Assembly (NCBI GenBank): GCA_037013495.1
Contig: CM072807.1
Coordinates: forward strand, 9,737,001-9,801,000
DNA length: 64,000 nt
Source of the DNA: Hippophae tibetana
Lineage: Eukaryota; Streptophyta; Magnoliopsida; Rosales; Elaeagnaceae
Direction of reading: 5' to 3'
A model generated the notes under the pieces. The model made no database searches and was not told where the DNA came from. It saw nothing but the letters and a program-made list of their open reading frames with translations. The translations under genes were made by a program, and so were the position numbers. Shown here piece by piece: positions 52,276 through 63,344 of the stretch (within the stretch, counting starts at the first letter, position 1; each line of letters opens with the position of its first letter).

Positions 52276-53500
52276 AAACAGTTTGCTTTATGACATTGTT
52301 GTAGATCAAGGTTTTTATTGTTTTATCATTGATTGTTTTATTTACCCAGAATTTAGATTAGCTCACTGGATGTTACATTTATATGTATTTTTGTATATAA
52401 TATGTTACATCTATCGTAGTTTCAACGTCCTATCGAATGTAACCTATTATGTCTACATATATTTTGTATATTTATTACATCGAGTATAATTGAGGAAATT
52501 CATGTTACATCCTCATATATCTTTGTATGTAATCTGTTAAATTCATCATAGTATGTAATATTTTAACCTAGTAAATCTACCAATATGTTACATGAGATGC
52601 AACTTATTACATCTACCAATATCTTTATATGTAATATTTTATATCCACCGAAGCTTAGATAAGGTTACCGGTGATATTTAGTGGAGTACTAGTAGAATCG
52701 TCGGAGCTCCGGTAGGAGTTGCTACCGTAATTATTGAAAATATGGTGGGTGTAACATTGACCTCATTTTATGAAATGAGTGTCTTTTAACCTTTTTACTA
52801 TAAAATGAGTTTTGTGATGATTTATTACTAGTTTAAAAAAATTAATTAATTAATAAAAAATGAAGTTATTTAGGCCAAATATTTAAACAATTTAATTATC
52901 GATAATAATAACAAGTATGTTTAAATGACATTTTGCCACATAATTTATGAGTCTTTCGAGAAAATAATAGTAGAAAAATAAGTACATAAAAACATTTAAT
53001 AACATATAAGTTATCTAATAATATAAATATATAGTTTGTTAGTAGATTTAATAAGAAATCAGATAACTACAAGTCATTTTAAATTAAAAGGGTAAATTGA
53101 AAAAAAAAACATATAATGAAGTATGAAGACTAAGAAAATAGATATAGGATGAAGTAAAAAAAGACTTTATTTTTATATTCATGCACAAACTTGAAATATG
53201 CATCTTCATGTTAATAAACTCAAATCTCAATTCTTAATGGCAGTCATAAGACCACACAAACTATCTACTAGAAAGTTGAAGCAAAATAACGTAGAGAATA
53301 AGGTGTTATAGGAGTATTGAGAAACCAAAATCCATTAGTTTGCAACTCAATCCAACCAAAAGGAGTCATACTTCTTCTGTGTTAAAATTCGTACATGCTG
53401 TCTAGGATGACTTTAATAGATAGTGTTTAGGATCTCTCTTAGTAGGCAATGTACGTAAATGGACTTGTCGTCGACGTACGTTGCCTCCAAGGCCAGAAAG
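52276..53500. other. Intergenic DNA
   Basis: No gene recognised. 52280-52640 contains several similar ATGTTACATC/TATGTAATCTG-type phrases that look like a degenerate short repeat. The remainder is AT-rich. Confidence 0.5.
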
Positions 53501-53503
53501 AGA

Positions 53504-53995
53504 TTAAATGACGCCACAACCAATATTGCGAAAACCATAATCGTCAGAAGACGTAGTAGTAACTATGTCTTGCAGCACATAGCGACAAACATGACAAGTT
53601 TTATGAAGCTGAAGCCAAGGCACGATACAATCAGAACGATAGAAATGCTTGCAAGGCATCTCTTTGACTTCCCCACCAATCTCAAATTTATCTTTACAAA
53701 TTGGGCATATTGAATCATTAATTCCTCAATTGTGTTTCCGTTACTTTCACAATTGGCAATGCTTCAATTGTCGAATCTCTTCCTGGTGTTGGGCCACCTG
53801 AACTATCATTTTGGGCTATAAATCCTATGACCGTTCAAAGCATTCTCAACAACGTCGTCGTCTTGATCTTGATTTTCAAGAATTTGTGAAGGACTGGATG
53901 GTGATCTTAATGTTTGTACGTTGTTAACAAATTATAGAGTAATTCAATCATTGTTTTCTGAAACCCAATGAGCTAGTTGATCTTCTTCCAGAATT
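53504..53995 (-). pseudogene. RING-H2 E3 ubiquitin ligase remnant
   Basis: The minus strand encodes GPTPGRDSTIEALPIVKVTE, then after a 1-bp frameshift [20 protein letters not shown], then [19 protein letters not shown] and [12 protein letters not shown]. This matches the RING-H2 domain and its preceding linker in the plant RDUF/RING1/BCA2-like E3 family, where the region normally reads GPPPAxxxxIxALPTVKI and CKHxYHSDCIxPWL. The second RING histidine is replaced by Arg (FYRSDC), which removes a zinc ligand. Stops interrupt the upstream acidic region (53820-53990), and the frame ends at a TAA near 53504. The N-terminal zinc-ribbon half is not seen. Confidence 0.82.
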
Positions 53996-54704
53996 TGTTA
54001 CATTGTTTGAAGCAGTGGGGTCCAGGATTTGAGCTAAATTGTCCAATAAACGAGCAGCACCTGGAAGGTTTTAATTGGTTTCGAGAAGCTTGTGACGAAG
54101 GTGGTTGGACAAATAAGGACAAAGAAACACTGTTTTTTCTTTTGCAATACCCTTCTAAATCTTTGACAACCTTTTTATCAAAGAGTTTTTTAGGGTGAGT
54201 TAATTCATGAATTTCTACCTGTTATCATAGCGAGCAAATTTATTTCAAATAATATGTATTTTTAAAAAAAAAAATTGATGAATCATTTGATTGGATTTTA
54301 AAGTTTGATACAAAGATTAAACCTTTTAAGTTAGCATGCATTTTAGTAGTTAGATCATAAATTTTTATGGATTTAAAATAACAGCCAATTATAAATTGAA
54401 AATTCACACACCAAATGTAGTGGAAACTTCTCCCTCTTCTAGTTTCATTGACTATAATTTTGAGAAGATCAATCATAGACATTAATGGACGATAGAGGAT
54501 AATTGTGAAACTCTAGCTACTTTTATTATTATGATTTTAGTTTTATAAGCAATGTTTCATGAACTGTCTCAAGAAATTGGAAAAGAATGGCTTATTTCAT
54601 GGGTCATTTTCAGAAAAGCAATTCTTTTTCAATTACTTTTTGATGATTTATGAACTTAATTTGCTCTCTGTATTTACCTTTGATTCTTTCTTTTATTGGG
54701 ACCT

Positions 54705-54946
54705 AAGAAATTAATATTTGAAGAAACAACCAGAAGACAAAATAAACATTTTTTTTTATATATTTTTCTTAATTTGTATCGGACATGTACATTGTTTATA
54801 TATACAAATATTAATTACTATTTCAACAACCACTATGATTGAATTACATGGTTTACAGCTGTTTGGTAGACACCGTGTATATTGGTAGGCGTTTGGCGTC
54901 GGTGCAATATTTGTTAAATGAGTTACAGTATTTGTTGAATTCAACA
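54705..54946 (-). repeat. 3' LTR of short copia element
   Basis: Bounded on the minus strand by the polypurine tract and TGTTGA at 54946. Contains a TATA-like TATATATAAAC on the minus strand. Pairs with 55745-55948. Confidence 0.8.
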
Positions 54947-55380
54947 CTCCCCCTCAAGTTGGTGCATAGATAATGAAATTGTACCCTATGTCATGATATT
55001 ATGGTAAACAAACTAGAAATAGTGTAATAATTTTAGAACTGGAAATAATAAAAAAATTCAAGAACTGAACTGATATATATTTAGACAAAATGGACCAAAC
55101 CGGATAAAAAACACAAAATTGGGTATCAAATTGGTTAAAAAACCTTGAAAACTGGACCAAGTTGGTTTTAGAAAGTCAGAATCGGGAAAAAAACCAAGTT
55201 CAGACCTTTAAAATGGACCAAACTGGACAATTTTGGGAAAACTGTGATAAACCAAGAAAAAACTGGGTTCAGACCGAACCAAACCTGAGTCGAATCGAGA
55301 TGCGAATCAACTACGTCCGCGAGCCGAGCCAGCCGAACGCCACGTCATCATCTTTAACCTCCAAATGGCACGTGGTGGAG

Positions 55381-55515
55381 TGTGGAGGCGTGTGAAAGTT
55401 TTCCTTTTCTTTGGGAGGCACATGAAAGTTTTTCTTTTCTTTGGGAGGCGCGTGCAAGTTTTTCTTTTCTTTGGGAGGCGCGTGCAAGTTTTTCTTTTCT
55501 TTGGGAGGCGCGTGT
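55381..55515. repeat. 30-bp minisatellite inside the short copia element
   Basis: About 4.5 tandem copies of a 30-bp unit containing GGGAGGCGCGTGCAAGTTTT followed by TCTTTTCTTT. Copies are nearly identical in the middle and diverge at the ends. Because 30 is divisible by three, both strands show repeating peptides, but there is no evidence of translation. Confidence 0.93.
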
Positions 55516-55948
55516 AATACCTTTCTTCTATCCTATTTTTACCAAAATGTTCATAATTGTGTTTAGAGTAATCTGGTAAAATTAGGTAGAATAAATACTG
55601 CTTCAAAAATTATGTTTGTAATTAATATTTGTACGGGTGTTTGAGTGAGAATTTTTTTTGGAGAAAAAATATTTTCTGAAGAAAGAAAACTTTGTTTTGG
55701 AGAACAAGGGTTTTAAATTTGTATAGAGCTTGACTCTGATAATATGAAGAAATCAATATTTGAAAAAACAGTCAGAAGATGAAATAAACGTTTTCTCTGA
55801 TATATTTTTCTTAATTTGTATCAAGTATGCATATTATTTATATAGACAAATATTAATTATTATTTCAATAACTACTATGATTGAATTACATGGTTTACGG
55901 GTGTTTCATATCAGTACAATATTTGTTGAATGAGTTTCAATATTTGTA

Positions 55949-56270
55949 AGTTTCAGACGACATGCAATGTTATATTATATTCATATAATATTTAGAATAC
56001 CACAATTAATTAACATCTTAAATTTTTAGGTTTTTTAGAATTTATTTTTAAATAATTATACACATCATACGCTAATAATTAAAATCCAAACGATATATTT
56101 TTAATATCTGCAAATGGTGTACAAGTCGTTGAGCGGTAGAAAACTATTAAATCAGTTTAAAACTGGGAAAAAAAAGTCTATTTAAAAACTTATAATATAT
56201 TTTTTGATTAACAAAATAAAAAGAAAAAGAAAAAAAAAGTGAAACACTTTAAAAAGCCTTTTAAATTAAG
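55949..56270. other. AT-rich spacer
   Basis: Nothing coding recognised between the copia element and the orphan exon-like segment. Confidence 0.4.
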
Positions 56271-56279
56271 CCCAGTATT

Positions 56280-56482
56280 GAGCAATAAGTACGCTGTTCA
56301 GCTGAATGTCATTTTTTTTTAACCCTGAACCAATTTTACTCATTTTTGATTTATATCTCAGATAAGTATTTAAGATCATTCTTCCTAGCATAATAGTCTC
56401 TCTCTTGTATCTGTGTTTGTCTCTACCATTCCTGTCGTCGTCGGTGACAAGTATATCCTTATAAATTTCGAGCAACTGTTCA
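56280..56482 (-). pseudogene. Orphan exon-like segment, unrecognised
   Basis: On the minus strand a pyrimidine-rich acceptor (AAGTTTTGTTTTGAACAG) is followed by an open stretch beginning LLEIYKDILVTDDDRNGRDK and continuing HRYKRETIMLGRMILNTYL, RYKSKMSKIGSGLKKNDIQL. Composition is balanced compared with its surroundings, and the peptide is strongly charged and not low-complexity, so it looks like a genuine exon. No adjoining exon, start or polyadenylation context was found, and the family was not recognised. It is probably a gene fragment captured or left behind. Confidence 0.35.
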
Positions 56483-56579
56483 AAACAAAACTTAAAATTT
56501 AATTTTTTATACAAATTAGTTTTCATAAAAATAAATATTAAAAACACACTTTAAAAGTTAAAAATATTATACACGTTGA

Positions 56580-57888
56580 ATAGACTTATAATACATTTAT
56601 GAATATGTGTTCAATATACATTTATTTATTATATATATAAAACTTTGAATACATATTTAACGAATATTAAATAATATATTATACATAATTAAATTGATCT
56701 ATAAATATTTTATTAATTAGGTATATTCTATCCATACATTATATATATTCAAAACACATATACATGTTTATATAAATATATATATTAAAATTAAATGTAC
56801 TTTAAATTCAATGCATGCACAATAAATAAGCATTAAAGTTAAAGAAATTCTTAATGTAGTTTGGATACATGGCATTTAAAATGTGTACTTGTCTTGATTT
56901 GGTTAAATATACCTTATTCATTAGTGTGTTGGAATTAATTCACATTAAAATATATAAATAAATTTTAAATATAAATACCTTAAAATAGAATATCAAAAAT
57001 TATAAGATATACATCATACAAGATTATTAAAAATTTATAAATTTAAATGAGATACTTACATCTATTCAGAATAATTGTCTATTATTGTGAAAATATTACG
57101 ACAACTGATCACAAAAGGATGAACACGAATAGAGAGAGTGATTTGTGATATTTTTCAACCAAATCGTTTTAGTTCTTCAATGATATCCTCATCTATCTTT
57201 TAGATATAAAAGATAAATTATTTTATAATTTGGTGTATCTTGAACCACAACTAAAATGATCTTTATATATTTCTCAATTAAGATTTCTATAATCTCTTAA
57301 TTAAAGCAAAAAATAAATATCTATTTAATTATTATATATTAATTTAAAAGGTTTATCAAAATTTAACTATCTAATTTAAGCCTATTATATTAAATAGTTA
57401 ATATAATTAAGAAATAAAAATACATATTGGCTACTTTAGCATAGAAAATGTGATGTTTTAATAATCTTTAAATTCATATTATTTTTTAATCAATTATATC
57501 TTAATAATTTCTAAGATGTAATACTATTTATGTTTGCACATCTTCTTAAAGAATTTGAGATGGAATAGATTTTCAAAGAAGAGACGATCGAAGGTATGAG
57601 CACCTATGACTAGAAGAGATATTAATATGATATTTTGATAAAAATATCCTTCATTTGGATATTGGATATTAGTGCAAAGTTAGTTTTAAAATCTTTAATT
57701 TAATTGAATTTATTGATATGTTGTAACTTTTGATGAATAAAGGTATTAAATTGAATTTTTTTAAAAATAATGTTAAAATTAAATACCAATTAAACTTGGA
57801 TGTCATTACAGTAATCCACATTTTTAATTTTATTTTTTTGTACAAATAGGTGAATATCGATTTTTTAATTTCTTTTTATAAAATAAAT
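56580..57888. other. AT-rich intergenic DNA
   Basis: No coding sequence recognised. Confidence 0.55.
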
Positions 57889-57978
57889 CCAGGTTCTTTG
57901 ACAACTTTGTTAACAACATTAGACAGTAGTGAATTGGGTTTCTGCAGCAGGGACATGGTGGCATTCTTGGCTTATTCT
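57889..57978 (+). other. Candidate orphan exon
   Basis: After an acceptor-like AAATAAATCCAG, the plus strand reads GSLTTLLTTLDSSELGFCSR and DMVAFLAYSL in one frame and then meets a GT (GGTTAAATT). The 90-bp block is less AT-rich than its surroundings. It has no partner exons and no recognised family, so it may be chance or a gene fragment. Confidence 0.25.
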
Positions 57979-58810
57979 TTGGTTAAATTATTTATGTTTG
58001 CAGTAAAAGTTATATATTTGGAAAAGAATTGCTATATAAACTATAAATTAAGCCTTTTATTTTTTATTATTTATGTTAGTTGACAAAAAAAAGTGGTTAG
58101 TAAGTGTGTGTCATGTATTTAAAATGAATTGTATATATTGGAAAAAAATCTATATTTTTTGTTTTCGAAGTGGTTATTTTTTAGTCAAGTTCTTAGTGAG
58201 GTTATTTCAAAAAAAAAAAAATCTTAGAAAAAAAGAAAATATTTTCATTTTAAATATCTTGCATGAAGTGATAAAAAGGCTTAGCAGTAATAAACTCGCT
58301 TATTTATTATTGTACAAAAATAAAATTAAAAAAATTTAAATTTTATATATAAATAAAAATATTAATATAAATATTATCTTTTTGAGTTCTTGAATTTATT
58401 GTGATAGGCTTTTTAATAAGATAAAATGAGTAATATATTTAACACCATAATATCTACATTTATCTCACAATAAATAAATAAATAAATAAAAACCTCTTAA
58501 AATTTTGAGCATCATGATCATTTTCATCTTATAAATCTTTAATAAGAATATATTTTTTAATTTAATAATTTTAGATAGAAACAATCTATTTTTTTTAAGG
58601 AAAAAAAAAGAATTTTTTTTTCTATTTATTTATTTTAAATCTTATTTTATCGTTTATTTTAAATAAACTCAATTAATTTTACTTAAGAATTATTACATTA
58701 AATTTATTTAATTTAAAAAAGATAATTATATCGTTATTATTTTAAATAAATAAATAAATAAGGACTAGATTGCCTTATTAAACATCTGGTAAAGAAACAA
58801 CAAGATATAT

Positions 58811-58858
58811 ATGATTCACAACAAAGTCACAGAAGCAGGGAAGAACATGGAATGGTAG
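58811..58858 (+). other. Possible upstream ORF of the rhomboid gene
   Basis: A 15-codon frame from ATG at 58811 to TAG at 58858 overlaps the rhomboid start codon (58852) in another frame. It matters only if the transcript starts upstream of 58811, which the sequence does not show. Confidence 0.3.
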
Positions 58859-61800
58859 TAATCATTATGCAGGTACAATCAGCACCATGGTTGCCTCAAC
58901 CATTTGGTTTTGGGTTTGGTTTACCGGCGCCAGAAGCTGGCTCGAGTTCCGGCAATTTGAATCTTGTTGCCACCGTCGCCTCTCTGCGCCTGGGCCACCA
59001 ATTTATCCAGTTTCGCCTTCAACCACTTTTGGGTTCTTTCTTTCGGGTAAGTATTTACTAGCTAGCTCTTATTGTTACATGTTTATATATGAATTTCTCC
59101 CTCTCTCTTTTTGGTGGTAGTTTGGGGTTTGATAAAAAAATGGAATTTTTTTGATGAATTTGTGTTGGGCAGCAGCTGGGTCGGTTCAGAAACAGTCATG
59201 GGCATTTTTATAGGTTAGAAAATAATTTATTGTCATCCAGAAAATATTGGGCTTGTTTTTGTTTGTTTGATGGATGGGAAGATACTGAAACTAGAAAGGG
59301 TTTGGGAAAGCAAAGCAAAGGGGTTTCTAACTCCAAAGCATCATCTGGTAATGGAACTGTAAGTGGAAGGCAATGGACCAATCTACTTCTTGCTATTAAT
59401 GTCTTGTGAGTTCTAACTCTCTATCACTTCAATCCCTTTTTTGTTGAATATTCAACACAAGCTGATGAAACCTCTTATCTTTAATGTTAAAATCTAATAA
59501 AACATGTTATGTTTGAGCAGACTTTATGTGGCACAAATTGCAACCCAAGGAAAACTACTCTTTTGGGGTGCCAAGGTAAACTTGTGAAGTTGCTTACTGT
59601 AATCAAATTCACTGTACAGTTGCTCACAACTTTATGGATTATCTTTCAAAATCTACAGATAAATAGTCTAGTTGATAAAGGGCAGTTATGGAGGCTGGCC
59701 ACATCTTCCTTCTTGCATGCAAATATTGGTCACCTAATGGTCTGGTCTGCTTTGATAAACCTTTTTTGCTTTCATATGACGTATTCATGAAACCACGACT
59801 GATGTATATGGATGATTTTCTATGTCTTCTCAGGTTAATTGTTATTCTCTGAATTCTATTGGTCCTACCATGGAGAAGATCAGTGGTCCTAGGAGATATC
59901 TTGCATTGTACTTTGTCTCTGCAGTTGCAAGTAACAGAACATCATCTTTATGCTTTAACTAGTGATATTGCTTACAATCTTGTATTCTTATTATTTAGTT
60001 TTGATACAATCAGGTTCAACTGTGAGTTATTGGTTCTCCAAGGCGCCTTCAATCGGTGCATCTGGTGCAATTTTTGGACTAGTAAGTGAACTCTGTTGTT
60101 AATGACAAACTTACGTGTCCCTCTGGATAGTTTTTGTTTTACCTGCATAAACTGCAAAGGAAACTTGTGTTGGATAAGAATCTTAAAGAGGAAGAGCAAG
60201 TCCTGTAAGCTATTAGTATCACTATCATGCCCGTGGTTTTAAGTTGGTATTCTGCAATGCTAGAAACTTAGAATTAGAACCGTAAGTTGCAGATGTTGAT
60301 GTCTCTGTCCTTTGTTGTTTATTATTTTTCCTACGTTGTATGTTCGTTCAATGTTATGCTTTCAGATTATTATTTCAAATGTTGTGTAGTTCATCTCTTA
60401 AGTCTTATTAGATAGAATTTAAATTGATGATATTTGTTTATAATATTGTGATTTTCTTTCAAAATCTATTTGCTTTTAATAGTTAGTGAATATCTTATGA
60501 TCTTTCGAGTCAGGTTGGGTCTATGGCTGTTTTTGTAATAAGACATAGAGGTCTGTTTGGAGGTGGCAGTGAAGAACTACAGGACATAGCACGTGTAATT
60601 GCATTAAATATGGTACGTTGCATACTTTGTGAAAGATTTACTACTGAATGAGAAGTATCAAAAAGCAGCAAATCTAAATTGTAATTTTAATTGAATGTGT
60701 TAAACATTTTTCATCAATGTTTATGGTTGAGCCAGAGACTTAAGCATGTATTGGTGGTAAATTGATTTGCTATAAGCATAATTCTCCATTGGTTACACTA
60801 ATGAAATTAAACCCAATTCACAGGTAATTGGGCTATTATCCAAAGGCATTGATAACTGGGGACATGTAAGTACTAAATAAGCACTTATCATATTCATAGA
60901 TAATTGTTAATTTTGGAACTCTACAGGGTTCCTTTTGTTTTCCACAAACCCTCTATAGAGCTAATAGTTTTTATTTCCCATCTCATGGAAAACCCTTCTC
61001 AATCTGCTTAACTCTATCCCTCTATAGGGGTATTTTAGTGATAGGTTCTATAGGAACTGGACGATCCTATTTGGTCAAATATCTAGCGAAAAACTCATGT
61101 TCCTTTCATTACGATATTTCTGAACAAGTTCCCGGATAAAAAAGGTTTCTTATTGATGATAGTAACGATATTGATGATAGTGATGATATCAATCGTGATC
61201 TTGATATGGAGCCTTTTCTTCTAACTATGATGAATGTGTCAATTATGGATATGATGCCAAAAATGGACCGATTTTATATCACCCTTCAATTCAAATTAGC
61301 AAAAGTAATGTCTTTTTCCATAATATGGATTCCAAACATTCATGATCTGAATGTGAATGAGTCGAATTACTTATCCCTCGATCTATTAGTGAACTCTCTC
61401 TCTTCAGAAATTGTGAAAGATGTTCCACTAGAAATATTCTTGTTATTGCTTCAACTTATATTTCCCAAAAATTGGATCCTGTTCTAATAGTTTCGAATAA
61501 ATTAAATACATGAATTAAGATACGAAGTTTGCTTTTCTCATCACAAGGCTTGATGTTCCATTTATCATTTTGTTGATAAGACATAAAAAAACCGTTAACT
61601 TCACACAACTTCACATAGGGCAGTCTGAATTTTTCAATAAAGGCTTCTACTGATCCAATGTACTTGACACAATCTCTAGTGACATATCAAAGAAATCGAA
61701 TCGATGTGTCTTGATATTGAGGATATTCTGCTACCATACTGTGATCTATTCCGTATCAGCAATATTGTTTTTGTATACAACTTTTATATTTCAGGGTTAT

Positions 61801-61970
61801 CATTCTTATGACTTGTTAATATTCAGTTAGGAGGATTTCTTGGTGGAGTAGTAACATCATGGTTTATTGGACCTGCTTGGAAGTACGAGTCCCTGTCAAA
61901 AGATGGTAAAAGAATCTTTACTGACAGAGCTCCTATCTCTTACCTGATCAGCAGAAAAAATATATTATAG
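58852..61970 (+). CDS. Rhomboid-like intramembrane serine protease, plastid RBL10/RBL11 type
   Basis: This encodes a membrane-embedded serine protease that cleaves within or beside transmembrane segments; close relatives act in the chloroplast envelope. Coding exons are 58852-59046, 59173-59405, 59521-59575, 59659-59739, 59834-59930, 60014-60081, 60514-60612, 60824-60865 and 61827-61970, with consistent phases and 337 residues. The first about 110 residues are poorly conserved and could be a transit peptide. Rhomboid marks are [21 protein letters not shown] (about 170-190), GASGAIFGL with catalytic Ser237, and GIDNWGHLGG with catalytic His290. The C-terminus GPAWKYES...DRAPI is typical of this plant branch. 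An in-frame ATG at residue 6 (58867) could also serve as start. The donor GTCTGG after exon 4 is weak but required by the frame. Intron 8 carries plastid DNA. RBL10 seems the closest match; orthology is not certain. Confidence 0.94.
61005..61535 (+). pseudogene. ycf2: Nuclear plastid DNA: ycf2 fragment in rhomboid intron 8
   Basis: The plus strand closely follows part of chloroplast ycf2, an essential plastid gene encoding a very large AAA-type membrane protein. Recognisable pieces are [18 protein letters not shown] (Walker A region), [58 protein letters not shown] and DLLVNSLSS, then IRSLL. These correspond to the ATPase region of ycf2. Substitutions, small indels and frameshifts (for example just after the Walker A region and after SLSS) show an old transfer. 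The insert is in the same orientation as the rhomboid gene and spliced out with the intron. Confidence 0.92.
61536..61826. other. Rest of rhomboid intron 8, partly unidentified
   Basis: Immediately after the ycf2 similarity ends, about 61536-61760 is of balanced composition but does not follow ycf2 any further. The minus strand is open for about 50 codons (containing [19 protein letters not shown]). This may be a second inserted fragment joined to the plastid piece. Confidence 0.4.
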
Positions 61971-62760
61971 ACATTTTCTTTCCTAGTGTTGGTTCAACCA
62001 CTGAGTTCCCACCAACTTATTGGTTAGATATAGTTTACCTGAAGAAGAAGAAAGTAATTTCCTGGCAGGTATGCATGTCTTCGGATTTTGTAATATTAGT
62101 TGTTTTTTCAAAGATGTAAGTGTTGCTTCAGGAAATTGTTACTTGTATGGATGATCAATTTATTAATCTATTTTGTAAGGTTCATAATTGATGATTTCTT
62201 TTGCTAAGAAACCTTGGAACTTTTATGTACTCGTCTGTTGGATTACACGCCTAGTAGTATCATTTACAAGTGAAAAATCAAAAGATCCACTTAGAGTTTT
62301 CCTTGAGAATTCAGTGAGGGTAAACCATGCGCTGCTCCTGTGGTTTCTCAAACCCAAGTTGCAGAACAAAATTTCATTAGTTTTGTTTAACTTTTGTTAT
62401 TGGGTTTGATTTGTCCTATGGCCAATTTCTGTTCCGTCCATTCCGGGGCAAGAACATTGACATGCGGAGAACGGAGATAAAGACTAAATTGACAGTTTGA
62501 CAGTTTGACATTTTATATTTATATTATGCTGTAGACTTATGCAACACTAATCTGAATTATGTATCTACTTTTCACTTTCTTTGGCATTGCAGAGGGTTAA
62601 AAAGAACCTAGATGCTTTACAATTGATTTACATGTAGAGAATTCTATTTGATTTCTGCAAGCTGAGGTTTTGCTTTTATGGAGTGATCTGCTGGAGCTTT
62701 CCCTTAGGAAAGAGCATAGTATCACCAACATTGCAACTAGATGAGAGAGATCTGCCACCT
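61971..62760 (+). other. Rhomboid 3' untranslated region with possible intron
   Basis: After the stop codon, balanced-composition sequence continues. A donor CCTGGCAG|GTATGC at 62069 and an acceptor TTTGGCATTGCAG at 62592 could define a 3'-UTR intron (62069-62592). Polyadenylation is not located. Confidence 0.35.
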
Positions 62761-62828
62761 TATGGCTTTGACCTGCTATACATTACGTTGAACTTCTCAT
62801 AGGACAAAATAGAAATTGCCTTCATGCA

Positions 62829-62909
62829 TTATTGTCGCCAAGAAAAAAGCTGAAAGGCAACCAGTCCTGTAAATACCAATAACACCATCCTCTTGAAGAA
62901 AGGATCTGC
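62829..62909 (-). CDS. Possible terminal exon encoding a C-terminal membrane anchor
   Basis: On the minus strand the acceptor TCTTTGCTGCAG is followed by an open stretch ending at TAA (62831-62829): ASADPFFKRMVLLVFTGLVA then FQLFSWRQ. A basic residue pair precedes a hydrophobic helix and a short polar tail, the layout of a tail-anchored or C-terminally anchored protein. Upstream exons would lie beyond about 62950 and were not identified within the window. It converges on the rhomboid gene, so it would share the 3' region. Confidence 0.4.
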   Translation of the reverse strand, partial: ADPFFKRMVLLVFTGLVAFQLFSWRQ

Positions 62910-62929
62910 GGAAGCTGCAGCAAAGAACA

Positions 62930-63330
62930 GATGACAATATGATTAAAGGTTAACCTGAATTCATGTACAGACTAAACAAAACAGTAAATAACTTGCAACA
63001 ATTAGCTCAAATGTATGACTAATCTAAAGCTCAAACACAACTAAAATAGAATTTGTCTTTTCACTCCATAAGAAAATCAATTGGCGAACTTTTCGGTGAG
63101 TAGGTTCAGAATCTGATGTTTCTAACCCCTGACTGAAATATAATAATTTATAATGAAATTCAAGAGTTCAAATTAGAAAATTATTGGTAAGATTAAATAA
63201 TGATTAATGATCAAATCATAACAAGTAGATTCCAGCAAACAAAGAATCGTACAAATAATATTTATAACAAAAACACAAGACTAAATGAAGATAGCGGTAT
63301 TTATTATATAAGCTTAACTAGCAAATCAGT
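62930..63330. other. Unassigned flank
   Basis: No further exon was recognised here; AT-rich, possibly intron of the minus-strand gene whose last exon is at 62829-62909. Confidence 0.3.
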
Positions 63331-63344
63331 CCTCAAATTTTGTC

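Larger units (their letters stand above)
54705..55948 (-). mobile_element. Short (internally deleted or non-autonomous) copia-type LTR element
   Basis: Two diverged direct repeats, 54705-54946 (3' LTR) and about 55745-55948 (5' LTR), share an ordered series: AATATTTGAA, AAATAAAC, TATATTTTTCTTAATTTGTA, CAAATATTAATTA, ACTATGATTGAATTACATGG, TTTAC and the end AATATTTGTT. On the minus strand the 3' LTR starts TGTTGAATTC right after the polypurine tract GAGGGGGAG (54947-54956). Beside the other LTR is TTATCAGAGTCAAG (55731-55744), a primer-binding site like that of initiator Met tRNA. The internal 0.8 kb has no gag or pol. About 50 bp of the 5' LTR appears lost. Confidence 0.85.

Noticed and set aside
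55307..55606. Minus-strand frame with a repeated TRLPKKRKTC peptide
   Set aside because: The basic repeat is simply the 30-bp minisatellite read in a frame that stays open because the unit is a multiple of three.
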